In this document: piece by piece, positions 52,206-61,539 of the stretch | Position numbering within the stretch: the stretch's first letter is position 1 | Layout: each line of letters starts with the position of its first letter | NCBI GenBank assembly: GCA_017165825.1 | Contig: CM029366.1 | Location: 32,130,349 to 32,194,348 of the forward strand | Direction of reading: 5' to 3' | DNA length: 64,000 nucleotides | Source of the DNA: Hepsetus odoe | Lineage: Eukaryota; Chordata; Actinopteri; Characiformes; Hepsetidae | Program-made: the position numbers and the translations under genes | Notes under the pieces: model-generated | Seen by the model: only the letters and a program-made list of their open reading frames with translations | Database searches by the model: none | What the model was told of the DNA's origin: nothing

Positions 52206-52723
52206 ACCCTGTGTTCTACCTTCTTGGCCTTGTTGATGAGCGAGCGGATCAGGTCTTTGACGTTTTGGCTCTTGTCCCTCTGGAAGTGGATCTGGGTCTC
52301 GGACGGCCCGCAGCGGTTTGTCCCCTCGGGCCAGCCGAGCTCCAGCAGCGGCGGCTCCTCGTCGGACATCATGGGGAAGTAGGTCCCGGAGGTGAGCTCG
52401 GACACGGCGTCCCCGTCCCCGCAGTCCCGCTCGCCGCCGTGCTCGGGGCTCGCGCTCCGCGCCGCGTGCTCGGTGATGTAGCCGATCTCCAGCGACGACA
52501 GGAAGTTGAGCTCCCTCTCTTCGGACAGCACCCGCCGATACTCCGCTTCCCCGGACTCCAGCAGCGCGTCCGTGGCCAGACGGGCCGCCTCGTTGTGGCT
52601 CAGCTCCAGCGCGGACACCTGCCTCCAGGGGTTCTTCACCTCCTCCAGCCGGCTGGCCAGTTTGCCGAGCGCCTTGCGGCCCGGGAGAGGCGCCGGGCGC
52701 AGCCCGTCCGAGCTCATCATCAT
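43417..52723 (-). CDS. fam83c: fam83c, FAM83 family (DUF1669) protein, complete in four exons
   Basis: FAM83 proteins are cytoplasmic scaffolds. Their N-terminal DUF1669 domain, a catalytically inactive phospholipase-D-like fold, recruits casein kinase 1. Exons 52220-52723, 49711-49878, 48383-48507 and 43417-44389 join in frame into about 589 codons. DUF1669 spans exons 1-3 and the start of exon 4, with [69 protein letters not shown] and FDREFRCLYADSQ; FDREF fits the FxxxF CK1-binding element. The tail is proline- and serine-rich and ends in DEKRMTLGHSKLDLVNHYNK, the conserved FAM83C C-terminus. Human FAM83C has about 747 residues; this tail is shorter and has one TLGHSKLDL copy where human has several. 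Nearby mmp24 supports the assignment. It is unlikely to be another FAM83 paralogue because of that C-terminus. Confidence 0.94.
44737..44942 (+). mobile_element. SINE-A copy in fam83c intron 3, diverged
   Basis: gcagtgttggcctggtggtg, gggtttgagtcctaga and ccttgagcaaggtaccatcc. The tail is lost. Confidence 0.7.
45103..45280 (-). mobile_element. SINE-A copy in fam83c intron 3, partial
   Basis: gaagtgaaagtgaaagtgac with a duplicated tail unit. Stops before the A box. Confidence 0.7.
45281..46270. other. fam83c intron 3, unique part
   Basis: No repeat family recognised. A 104-codon plus frame at 45517-45831 has no recognisable domain. Confidence 0.4.
46274..46556 (+). mobile_element. SINE-B copy, full length
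   Basis: gggcggcacggtggtgcagt, gggttcgattcccaggcggg, and tail ctaattaggacaagcggctc. The best A box of the SINE-B family in the window. Confidence 0.85.
46806..47070 (+). mobile_element. SINE-B copy, head truncated
   Basis: gtgggttcaattcctcagtc, tttcctcccaccaacacgga and tail ctccagcacccgctgcaac. Confidence 0.7.
47745..47985 (+). mobile_element. SINE-A copy in fam83c intron 3, full length
   Basis: ggggcagcggtggcctagtg to gacaagggttatcactttca. Carries the ctgccccctgctg CTCF-like core in reverse. Confidence 0.9.
48075..48352 (-). mobile_element. SINE-B fragment followed by SINE-C fragment
   Basis: SINE-B tail and head pieces (gagctgctcatcctgctcgg, gggactcgaaccctcaac) to about 48205, then SINE-C (acatttacagcgtttagcag, gtgggatttgaacctgtgac). 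It ends 31 bases from the exon 3 donor. Confidence 0.6.
48383..48507 (-). CDS. fam83c: fam83c exon 3: DUF1669, pseudo-PLD core
   Basis: The 125-base exon encodes NMRIRSVCGDTYCTKSGKKF, TGQVQEKFMIIDCEEVIAGS and Y, corresponding to human MRVRSTCGDTYCSKAGRRF. The EKFMIIDCEEV segment sits where true phospholipases D carry their HKD motif; the catalytic histidine is absent, as in the whole family. Acceptor ttgcag, donor gtaaga. Confidence 0.95.
48550..49410. repeat. Palindrome-rich repeat, GGTTCT/AGAACC motifs (fam83c intron 2)
   Basis: Many short copies of aaaaggttcttt and aagaaccatt in both directions. Similar sequence lies at 49985-50260 and 50640-51110. I cannot assign a family. Confidence 0.5.
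49418..49634 (-). mobile_element. SINE-A copy in fam83c intron 2
   Basis: gaaagtgaagtaaaagtgac to aaacactagacaacctctgc. Ends 77 bases from the exon 2 donor. Confidence 0.8.
49711..49878 (-). CDS. fam83c: fam83c exon 2: DUF1669
   Basis: The 56 codons encode [56 protein letters not shown]. The matching human segment begins [20 protein letters not shown]. Phase 0 on both sides, donor gtaagt. The acceptor lies directly after a (TC)n(TG)n run, so the polypyrimidine tract is itself a microsatellite. Confidence 0.95.
49882..49917. repeat. CA/GA microsatellite at fam83c exon 2 acceptor
   Basis: On the transcript strand it reads (TC)n(TG)n directly before the cag acceptor of exon 2. Confidence 0.95.
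49985..50265. repeat. GGTTCT/AGAACC-rich block (fam83c intron 1)
   Basis: aaagaaaggttctttgtgtc, cttttagaacctttttcaaa and agggttctttttcaacaggg. Continues after the RTE insertion. Confidence 0.5.
50276..50600 (+). mobile_element. RTE-clade LINE, 3' fragment, inside fam83c intron 1
   Basis: LEVSELKRLRFSFGGTRMDR, IRNEYVRGTAQVGQFGDKVR and CWFGHVQEKDAENGAARKEE. Ends gtgacgactcctaaacggga. It interrupts the GGTTCT-rich block. Confidence 0.85.
50610..51110. repeat. GGTTCT/AGAACC-rich block, continued
   Basis: A roughly 100-base local duplication is marked by caacaagttctcacg at 50612 and 50713. Further ggttctt and gaaccattt motifs follow to about 51100. Confidence 0.5.
51560..52072. repeat. Inverted array of a 60-70 bp unit (foldback-like), fam83c intron 1
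   Basis: Nine copies of the 18-base core ccatttaaggtggaacgg. Four face minus (at 51560, 51616, 51688, 51746) and then five face plus (at 51797, 51861, 51927, 51987, 52055), spaced 51-72 bases. Spacers are related too (caacactgccgttaccgtg against the reverse of cacggtagcggcagtgctg). The arms can fold back on a hinge near 51766-51796. No ORF inside. Confidence 0.85.
52118..52200. repeat. CA microsatellite at fam83c exon 1 donor
   Basis: (CA)41, uninterrupted. On the transcript strand it is (GT)41, beginning 20 bases inside intron 1. Confidence 0.97.
52220..52723 (-). CDS. fam83c: fam83c exon 1: start and N-terminal DUF1669
   Basis: The 168 codons begin MMMSSDGLRPAPLPGRKALG. The frame is open upstream through TTG and CTG codons, but the first ATG is at 52723; the three adjacent ATGs leave the exact start ambiguous by two residues. 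Family matches include EVKNPWRQVSALELSHNEAA, ELTSGTYFPMMSDEEPPLLE, LGWPEGTN and HFQRDKSQNVKDLIRSLINK. The exon is GC-rich, unlike the rest of the gene. The donor gtagaa is followed 14 bases later by a (GT)41 tract on this strand. Confidence 0.92.
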
Positions 52724-52925
52724 GGATCCGTCCGCGTTCAGACTCAGCAACAAGTGCTCACCACCCCCCTCCGTCCCTCAGACAATCCCCGCTGCAGCCC
52801 TGCTGAGAAACCCGACGCGCACCTGCGCAACGCCCCGCCCCCTCCTCGCACTCACCTGGCCCTCAAACCCCGCCCCCAGAGCTCTGATTGGCTGGGAAAT
52901 TCCCCGAGGCTTCGGTATAAATATA
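52724..52925 (-). promoter_or_regulatory. fam83c promoter and 5' leader, CpG-rich
   Basis: Reading toward the gene: a TATA-like tatatttata near 52911-52922, a CCAAT box (agccaatcag) near 52880-52893, GC boxes (gggggcggggtt near 52863-52875 and gggggcggggcg near 52829-52843), then the leader to the ATG at 52723. TATA-like before CCAAT is the wrong order for a classic core promoter, so a GC-box/CCAAT CpG promoter is more likely. Parts of the block are repeated at 53703-53848. Confidence 0.55.
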
Positions 52926-53269
52926 TCCCTGAAACGCTCCTAGACTGTGCAATGGTGTAAACTAAGAAAACAAACAAAAAATAATACTTACCAACAAAAT
53001 ACATAAAAAAATAAAACTGCACAAACCTGAATGTGTATATTCTAAAATACACGAATATAAAACTTCAGAAAAGCAGAAATATGTAAATAAGTGTGAGACT
53101 AATAATATATTTTGCTTGGGCCTATGATAAATACCATACTGGGAATTAAATATAATGGGAAATGTATATAAATCTGTAATGCACAGCAGCCTGTTAAAAA
53201 AAAAACAATTAAAGTAATTAAAAAAATAATATGTAAAAATTAAAGAGTGATTTTAAAGAGATTAAAGAG
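52926..53269. other. AT-rich sequence upstream of fam83c
   Basis: No gene or repeat recognised. Confidence 0.4.
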
Positions 53270-53580
53270 AAAAAATTCACAGTGAACCATAATGTAATGC
53301 TTCCTCTGTGTTAAACCCATCATTCAGTGGAGCAGAGCACAGCCATCCAGCGCCTGGGGAGCAGTGTTGGGGAGCAGTGTTGGGGTGGCGGTGGTCTAGT
53401 GGTAGGGTACTTGCCTACCCACCTATGGATCAAGACCTCCAGGGGGGACTGTCCCTGTAGTTAGGACATGGAAGTCGCTCTGGATAAGAGCATCTACTAA
53501 ATGCTGTAAATGTACATGTGTTGGGGACAGTACCTTAATCAAGTGTATCTCAGGGTAACTGACTGGTTTGGGAATCAAAC
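53270..53580 (-). mobile_element. SINE-A copy split by a SINE-C insertion
   Basis: SINE-A body at 53270-53385 (cacagtgaaccataatgtaa ... gggagcagtgttgggg) resumes at 53519 (tgttggggacagtacctta). The repeated tgttgggg is a likely target-site duplication. Confidence 0.75.
53387..53518 (+). mobile_element. SINE-C copy nested in SINE-A
   Basis: tRNA-like head ggcggtggtctagtggtagg and tail gtcgctctggataagagcat ... ctgtaaatgtac. Short and apparently intact at both ends. Confidence 0.75.
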
Positions 53581-53604
53581 AAATCCCAATGTTACAAATC
53601 CCAA

Positions 53605-53850
53605 TGTTGTCACACCACCGACCCAGTTCAGGTGAAGAAGATTTGGTTTCAGCGCTTCAGTTCAGTTTCCCCGAGTCATCAGAGTGGCTGGAAGGAGAGG
53701 CGGCCCTGCTGAGAAACCCGATGCTTCCACCCTCTTACCTGGCGTTGTTTTCAACCCACACAGAGCTCCGCCTCCTTCTCACACAGGAGGGGCTCTCACA
53801 TGTACTCTGACAAGCACCGCCACAGGTGCTATGATTGGCTGGGAAAATCA
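53605..53850. repeat. Partial copy of fam83c promoter and intron 1 sequence
   Basis: 53605-53658 matches 51368-51420 (acccagttcaggtgaaga), 53703-53721 matches 52797-52815 (gccctgctgagaaacccga) and 53832-53848 matches 52885-52900 (tgattggctgggaaaat), in the same order, but exon 1 is absent. Confidence 0.55.
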
Positions 53851-53929
53851 TAGTCCTGATAGTTCCTAATCAAGACTTCACACAAAGAGCCTTGGCTCTA
53901 TAATTGTTCTATGATGTTCTACCCCTTTC

Positions 53930-54118
53930 ATACAGCATTTAGCTGATGCTCTTTTCCAGAGAAACTTACATTTCCTAACTACAGGCACAGTCTCCCTGGA
54001 GCAACTCCAGGTTCAGCGTCTTGCTCAGGAACCCAATGGTGGTAGTGGTGCAGATGGGATTCAAACCAGCAACCTCTTGGTCTTTTGGCAAGCATCCTAC
54101 CACTGGACCACCAGCACC
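53930..54118 (-). mobile_element. SINE-C copy
   Basis: gcatttagctgatgctcttt, ggttcagcgtcttgctcagg, gggattcaaaccagcaacct and the A-box complement ccactggaccacc. Confidence 0.7.
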
Positions 54119-54284
54119 TCATAAAAGACCCATAAGGCAATCGTAACCAATCATTTACTCAAACCCACAACCTTCTGATCATGGGCTGCTGAACCATTAG
54201 GCAACAGCTTCCACTGTGTGGCAGTTCAACATAAAATGGATGTGATCATATGTTTAAAAATGAAAAGGTTCAAAAGTTGTTCGC

Positions 54285-54545
54285 AAAAAAGGGCAAAAGT
54301 CTTGAGCTCACGTCTTAATATTTTGGGAAAAAATAAGTGCAGTGAATTATTGCAACTTGTGCAAACAGATAATACATACAAATACAGTTTATATATAATC
54401 AATATTTGGTGCAACCACTATTCCTCAGCACAGCCTCAATTCTCTAAGGCGAACTTTCTTGTCACTTCTTAAACCGTCTTCAGGAACACTTCTCCAGGCT
54501 TTTTAAAGGATGTTCCAAATCTCTTCTTTCTTCTTTTGTTCATCA
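54285..54545 (+). mobile_element. Family D transposon-like copy, partial
   Basis: gggcaaaagtcttgagctca, cctcagcacagcctcaattc and aacacttctccaggcttttt. Interior diverged. Confidence 0.5.
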
Positions 54546-54649
54546 TATCATGTCCAGAGACAAGTAAAGGACACAAGAGTAAACAAGGTGAAGCAGCTCT
54601 TTTTAAACTATTGTTTTTTCTGTTTAATATCCATTAACCAAAATTTCTT

Positions 54650-54975
54650 TCTTCTTCCTGTCCTCTGCATCTTCCTCTTTCACACCTGCGTGTCCTCTCT
54701 CACCACGTCCAAAAACCTTTCTTTGGTTTCCAAAAACCTCCTCTTTGGCCTTCCTCTTCTCCTCTTTCCTGGCAGCTCCATCTTCAACATCTTCCTCCTG
54801 ATATGCTCCTCGTCTCTCCTCTGTACATGTCCAAACCAACGCAGTCTCATTTCTCTCACTTTCTCTCCAAAACGTCTAACTTGAGTCTTCCCTCTAATAT
54901 ACTCGTTTCTAATATTGTCCACCCTCGTCCCTCCAGATGCAAATCTCTTTAACTCTGACACTTACAGCTCTGGCT
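54650..54975 (-). mobile_element. RTE-clade LINE, 3' fragment
   Basis: The minus strand encodes RNEYIRGKTQVRRFGEKVRE, MRLRWFGHVQRRDEEHIRRK and MLKMELPGKRRRGRPKRRF, with a local duplication (gtccaaaaacct and ttccaaaaacct). Confidence 0.85.
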
Positions 54976-55608
54976 TTTGCCTTTTCATCATCCCATTTTT
55001 TGTTGGCCTCGTTTTGGAGGCGTTGGGAAGTGAGTGATATCAGTGATATCAGTTTGTATAACAGTCAGTCCGTGTGAAGTCGTTGGTTATTTTGTTTCTT
55101 CATTCATTTCCCGACATAAGAGAACAGCCCTCACCCCATACCCTGCAAGGAAGAGGGCCTGATGTGCTCCTTTTTATATTCTAGTGATCCGATTGGCCAT
55201 TCAGAAGAGTAAGCTGTCTGTTAATATTGCTGGGTCCCTGTTTAAGCAGACGCAGCACAACAGGAGGAAACAAATACGGAAACAGTTCTGCAGAGAACTA
55301 TAAATGGGAAGCGAAAAGGCCTGATTGTGGCAGACTGTGGGCCATGCTTGTCTGCCATAAGGCTGCGTCTAACAAAAGGCTGACCAATCGTAGCGCAGGG
55401 GCGTGTTTTTGCACAGTACGGCTGAAAAAAGAAAGGATTGGTCAAGTGCTCTTAGAAGTGAGTCTACCGGATGAACAGCCAGCCTAAATTCAGCTCACAC
55501 ACACACCACCCAACCCCCTGAGACAGATAAAGACCTTACAGGACAAAAGAGGATTAAAAAGGCTTTTTGTTACACTTGTCAACACTTGAGACTCAACTAC
55601 TGAATACA

Positions 55609-55641
<33 letters not shown>

Positions 55642-55974
55642 CAATCGATATATTTATCAATAATAAATCAAATATTCAAATGAACTACTTTAATAACTAT
55701 CTAATCATGAACCTTTGTGCTTATTATAGTTGTTATTATTATATGGAGTGATATATGATGAATAAATTCCTGTGCAAAAGTCTTTATCCTGTCATTTCTC
55801 TAGATTTTGTAGGGAATCACCCTCTTGGTGCAAAACTACTATTTCATGTCTGATTTTCTATGTGCAATTTTTTATTGGCCTTTTGATAAAAATATGTTTA
55901 ACAAACCTATAAACAATCCTAATTCATTTCTAAAGGACCACTTCCCAACATAAACAGGATGTTATGATTAAACC
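54976..55974. other. Upstream of fam83c, unique
   Basis: No gene recognised. A short (GT)n(TA)n tract lies at 55608-55640. Confidence 0.4.
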
Positions 55975-56165
55975 ATCTAAAGCTGAACTTGACAAAGACA
56001 AAGGAAGCGGTTGTGGACTTCAGGAAGCAGGTTCCTCCTTCCTGCCCACCGCTCTCTAGCAGGGGGACAGACGCTAAGGTATCTAGGAGAACACACAGAC
56101 AGTTGCTGGAACGTCCAAGCTGAGGAGCGAACTGAACATACAGCAAAAAGTTGAGGAACATTTGT
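55975..56165 (+). mobile_element. LINE reverse-transcriptase fragment, not RTE
   Basis: Plus-strand remnants LTKTKEAVVDFRKQV, then degraded frames with QQKVEEHLF. TKT(K)E-VVDFR is a familiar block in fish non-LTR elements downstream of the RT active site. Clade uncertain. Confidence 0.5.
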
Positions 56166-57283
56166 TCTTTCCTGAAATAGACCCTTTCAACAATCCAAAG
56201 TGAAATTTCAATATTCATTTGTCTACTTTGGACATGTTTTGTGGGGGCTTACTTGAGATCTTGTAAAATCTTCCACCAAGGCGACAAATGAAAACTCTGT
56301 GAACAAAATCTGTCATCACACGTCTGAAATGGCTGTCCTTTCTTTGTGCGCGGAGGCGGTCTCATTTGAATAGTAAATAAGGTGTAGTGGTTGACACTAG
56401 AAAGGTTCATTTACATGATGGATGTGCAGAGATGATCATCAGATGAGGAGATGCAGTAAAAGCTGAAACCTGAATGACTGGTCCTAGCGCTGTGACCACC
56501 TGACGGCACTTTTATGGAAATCAACTCGTGAAGGCAAGATATGCTGCGACTGACTCTTGTAGAACCTTTACAGTGCCAACGAAAAACTTATACAGACCGC
56601 AATAAAGGCCCTTAAACGAATGGATGGTGCAAAAAATAAGAAATAAAATTTTGGTGTAGAAAAGGCCATCAAAGGTTTAGGGGGTCAAAGTGCAATGGTC
56701 AATATGTGCTGAGGGCCCAAAAATGCCCAATGGACAAATCAGGAATATAAATAAAGATGGGTTACCATGTTAACTTGTTCTCGGGCTACATTTAGGCACT
56801 GATGTAGAACTTTAGCATTATGTAGAGATTCTTTAAGATTTAAGGTCCATGTATCACATTGGTTCCTTAAAGAACCATTGATCAGAAGGCTCTCCTGTCC
56901 TTCAAAGGACCTTTAAGAATCTTCATTTTTATACAAATTGAATTAATATTCGTGTATTATAGTGTACAGTGCAGTAGAGTAGGTTTTTTTGTAATGAATT
57001 GTAAATATTTTTCATTTTCATTCTTGAAACAACTAAACCACAATTTTAAAACGTCCACATCACATCACCAGTGAATCTCCGACAACAGCCACTGTTTATA
57101 AAATCAAAAATCAAAAAATGCAACCTCTGGAAAAATAACGCTGTGAATTTTTCTGTAAGAGAGGAAGGAGCATGTTCTACTCTTCAAATATAAATACAAC
57201 AGGACAAAACAGAACAAATGAGCATGAAAATTAATTTCTTTACTAAAGTAGCACTTGGGAAAGTATTTTAGAAGCACATCTTC
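56166..57283. other. Upstream of fam83c, mostly unique
   Basis: A short GGTTCT/AGAACC-rich piece lies at 56800-56930 (ggttccttaaagaaccattg). No gene seen. Confidence 0.4.
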
Positions 57284-57524
57284 AAAGTGAAAGTGACTAT
57301 TCTCGTCAATGTGAAACACAGCAGTGAACCACAACAAAATGCAGCCTCTGCTTTTTACCCACACACATCGTGCAGCAGGGAGCAGCTATTGAAAGCACCC
57401 GGGGAGCAGTGATGGAGACGGTTCCTTGCCCAAGGGTACCTCAGGGCGACCTACTGGTCTGAGATTCAAACCCATGACCTTCCAGTCTAGGGGCCAATCC
57501 CTAAACGCTAGGCCACCGCTGCCT
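57284..57524 (-). mobile_element. SINE-A copy
   Basis: Full length, aaagtgaaagtgactattct to cgctaggccaccgctgcc. Confidence 0.85.
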
Positions 57525-58600
57525 AACACTTTCACTTCTGTTCTCTAAAATTCCAGTATTCCAGTATTTTATTATTCTTATGATGACGATCATGATTATT
57601 ACTATAATTATTTAATAAACTTCCAAATGATATCATTGTAAACTGAAACACCCACAACTGTGCTTGTCTGTCGTGTGTGAAGAGAACTTATTCACACATC
57701 CGAGCAAAGATTTAACTCAAATGCTGTCAGTTTGACTCCAAGTCCTGGACATTGTTTCTGCTTATGTTAAAAAGGGATCCTGGTATTAATAATGAATAAT
57801 AATCCATTCCTAAAACAGAACTCCCGCTCTGCAAAAGCTGTGCTCGGCCTGGGTTTGTATTATTTGCAGTAGAGCTGCTATAAAGCGAACAGAAACGACC
57901 CCCTGCATGCCTGCTTCACGGATGGCTTCAGTTCCCTGATCCCTCAGGCCCTTGGTTTCCCTTTTGTGTTGCTGTTGTTTCTTTTTTTGCCTCTTCCCCT
58001 CTTTCTTTTGTTGTCGTCTTTGTCACGTCTCTGCAGCAAGTGACGTCATGACTTTTCCTTCCGCTGCTGGTGACCAAACTATTTTCATCCCCTCTTTACG
58101 CTCCCAGTGCAGGAGACTGGGTGAGGGAACAGCGGGTGCCATTTTTGATTTTTCTGTAATGTGTGGCTGTATAATAATAAAGGGCAAGATCTGAACTGCG
58201 TGTGATCCAGACCTTCAGAGGGCAACCCCTGGCCTTTTGAATTAAACAGGAAGTATTGTGCCCTATCAAGCAGAGGCCCAACCTTTGACTCCCAGGGAGT
58301 CTTTTGTTTCACTGTCTGTTGTAAAGACATGAATCAGAAGCCATTCGCAATGATAAGCAGTTCTGTGTTACAGCAGAACAAAGTTCCTTCCCAGAAAACA
58401 GATGGTGAGGGTTTATAGGAAGGTATTACAGCAATTAGTGCAAGCTGAGCATATCAGGCTGGCTGCACTTCTCAGGCATGGGGAACTTTTTTAGCCATAT
58501 AATGCAGGGCACAGGCTTTTCTGAATTTAAGTAACATTGATAAAGTTTGATTTAGTTGAAACTAAGTTGTTTCCCAAAATCTTAATTTTTTGGCGTAGCT
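57525..58600. other. Upstream of fam83c, unique
   Basis: No gene or repeat family recognised. Confidence 0.4.
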
Positions 58601-58609
58601 TAGCATCTA

Positions 58610-59115
58610 TATCCCTCGCTCACACCAACCCACACCCATTCATTCAGTCACCCACCCACTCAATTACCTAAACAATCACTCAATCAATCCATCACTGACC
58701 TATTTACTCACACAGCATCCAGTCACTCACTTAATCACCCACTCACTTCATTACCCAATCAATCACCAATCCACTCCTTCACTCAGTCACCCACCCTCTG
58801 AAGCTCCCATACACCCACTCACTCAATCACCCACTCACTTCATTACCCAGTCAATCACCAATCCACTCCTTCACTCAGTCATCCACCCTCTGAAGCTCCC
58901 ATACACCCACTCACTCAATCACCCACACCCCAATGAATCTCCCATACACCCACTCACTCAATCACTCAGTCACCCCCTCAATCACCCGCCCACTCATTCA
59001 CTCATTCATCCACTCACTGAATCGCCCATACACCCAGTCACTCAAATCAATAACCCATTCATTCTATCAATTACCCACTCACTCAATCTCCTACCTACTT
59101 TCTTACTCACTCACT
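58610..59115. repeat. CACTCA-type satellite with a 90-bp tandem duplication
   Basis: Irregular cactcactcaatcaccca units. A block of about 90 bases (cttcattacccaatcaatca ... tgaagctcccatacaccc) occurs twice, at about 58746-58817 and 58837-58908. Confidence 0.8.
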
Positions 59116-59205
59116 CACTCATTTTCTGAGCCACTTGTCCTGATAAGGTTCGTGGATGGTGTTGGAGCCTATCCCAGCTCTCACTGGTGACCTGTCCATT
59201 CACTT
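59116..59205 (-). mobile_element. SINE-B tail fragment
   Basis: attttctgagccacttgtcctgataag, ggagcctatcccagctctca. It abuts the CACTCA tract and may have seeded it. Confidence 0.6.
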
Positions 59206-60392
59206 AACATGAGTGATTTTTCAAAATAGTTTCTTGTGTACTATTTCTGTAGCATTTTTATTTCCTTAGGCTGAACAGCTCATCTGGTTCAAAAAACATC
59301 ACATTTTTAAATGAGTTGCCTTTTACCAGTAGCTCTAAACACCAGCCCCTCAGATCAGGACTCATTTTCGGGTGAGCTTTTCACAAACGACAGGAGCACC
59401 AAACATCGCTTTCATCATCACCTGTGGCAAACATGCTGGTTATTTCAATGAAAAGCTATTGCTCAAATTGCGAAAATTAATTTGAAAAAAACAAAGGGTG
59501 TTGTTCGGCAGTGAAACAAAGGTGACAAAGAAAGCTCCTTTTGCTTCCACTTGCTCTCCAACATGCAAATTACGCCTGAGGGGGAAACAACATTATAGGA
59601 GGAGCGTTATTTCGTTTCACTATGTACTGTGTATAAGGTTGAAATGACAATAAAAACCTACTTGACTTGACTTAAACATTGAGGCATGACTGACAGAAAG
59701 CTCAGCGATACATGTGGCAGCAGGAGCTGCTCAACTCAATGGTGGATCATCCCAGAAAACTAGCAAATCTGGTTCATCCAATCAAAATAAAGGATTCCAC
59801 ACAGACAAGGAGGCATCCAGCTGCTAAAATATCACTCTTTATAAAATCTGAAAAACAGTTTGTCAACTGAAGCCCAAAACAAAGGTCCCGCAGACAAAAC
59901 TGAGACACTGAGATCTACGGTTGAGTTACGCAATGACCACGAGCTCTGGTATGTCATTGCAGCTTTTCTCTTAACAACAAAGAGTTCAAAACACTCTTAT
60001 CAGGATTCACATCTTTCCCTCACACTATGTTTCCGAAGAGATCCAGACAGGCCTTCTAATGAGCCCCCGTGGTCCCCATTCAGGAGCTAAAGGTCACCAT
60101 GGCCACTGGCTAGTGGGCTCCCTGGAGTGCTAGTCTTATCCAGTGCCTTTGGGATGAGTTAGAGTTTAGTCTGTGATCCATTAATTTTAGTTTCATAATT
60201 TCTATTTATTTGGAGTTTAAATATTGTTTAAGAAACTATAACTGTTGCACATGTCAAAACTGATGTAACCCCCCTCCCCCCATGTGTTAAATTACACAAC
60301 ATTTAACAGCAATTGTAGATTAAAATGTGCAGGATTACAAATTTAAGATGTAAGGATTAATATATGTGACCTTGAATACTGGAGTACTAGTG
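59206..60392. other. Upstream of fam83c, unique
   Basis: No gene recognised. Ordinary AT-rich sequence. Confidence 0.4.
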
Positions 60393-60580
60393 GAGTTTAG
60401 AGACTAGGCCCTAGGATCAAAAGGTCATGGGTGTGAATCCAGGACCAGTAGGTTGCCTTCAGGCTCCCTTGATCAAGGTACCGTCCCCATCACCGCTCCA
60501 CAGGCGCTAGATATGGTTGCATGGTGTGTGTGTTAAAGACAGAGGATGTATTTAGTTTTAAGTAGTCACTTTCACTTTCA
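60393..60580 (+). mobile_element. SINE-A copy, diverged
   Basis: gtgtgaatccaggaccagta, cccttgatcaaggtaccgtc and tail agtagtcactttcacttt. Confidence 0.75.
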
Positions 60581-60728
60581 TATAACTCTAAAATGTCATG
60601 ACATAATTCTGCACGAAGCTTTAGAAAGGTTTATTCCAACATTTAGCGATTGTCATAAAGGCCGCTTCTGCTCCTATTTCACGTTAGCCAGTGATGCTAA
60701 CTGCGATTAGCATTTGTTAATGCCTTTA

Positions 60729-60959
60729 GTGAAAGTGAAAGTAACTAATTGCCATTGTGAAACACAGCACAGCACATAATGGACCCTCTGCTTTTCACCC
60801 ACACACACAGTGCAGCTGTCATATCCAGTGCCCGGGGAGCAGTGATGGGGTGGTACCTTGCTCAAGGGTACCTCAGGGCAACCAACTGGTCTGGGATTTG
60901 AACCCACAAACATCCGATTCTGGGGCCTCATCCCTAAACACTAGACCACCACTGCCCCA
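60729..60959 (-). mobile_element. SINE-A copy
   Basis: gtgaaagtgaaagtaactaa to aaacactagaccaccactgcc. Faces the copy at 60393, so the pair forms an inverted repeat about 150 bases apart. Confidence 0.85.
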
Positions 60960-61539
60960 GATTATAGATTTATGTCCGTTGTCATGAAAGGCCTACGTGG
61001 GAGTTGCGTAAACACACTTCGTTACACATTCATTACAACTCGAGCTTGACTGTATGCAAACGTTGCTTTCATTCCAAAGAGCTGCTGTCTCTTCTGCTCC
61101 ATGTCCTCACTGCCCACAATACGGCGAAATCAGCATTGCTAACTATGCCTCAGATTACACTACAGACCTACTTTGCATTCTCTGCTAGCATGACAGTTTT
61201 GCTTCGTGATGGTCACAGGTTGATGTGTGGACTCATGACTCATGAGTCACAGAGCACAGTTCCTTTAAAAAAAAAAATTGATGAATTGCAGTCCAGAAAG
61301 TCTTACAAGGGGTTTATTGTCTAAGAATAACATGGCTGGATGAACAGCACCTCAATCTGCTTTAGATTTAAAATGCCAGCCTTCGTTCACATTCTGAAGG
61401 CATCTGATGATGAACCGACCAAAAGAAATGGTCCAAAATGACTTAAATCCTTACTTTCCAATGTTTGCCTGCAATGTAAAGTTAACATTTTGGAGATAAG
61501 ATCTTTTGATATGCAAAAAATGATAATAATAATATATGA
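60960..61539. other. Upstream of fam83c, unique
   Basis: A 106-codon plus frame at 61004-61324 has no recognisable domain. Confidence 0.35.

Noticed and set aside
52211..52960. 249-codon plus-strand ORF over fam83c exon 1
   Set aside because: It is antisense to a GC-rich real exon. It has no domain, and the minus strand matches FAM83C with correct splice sites.
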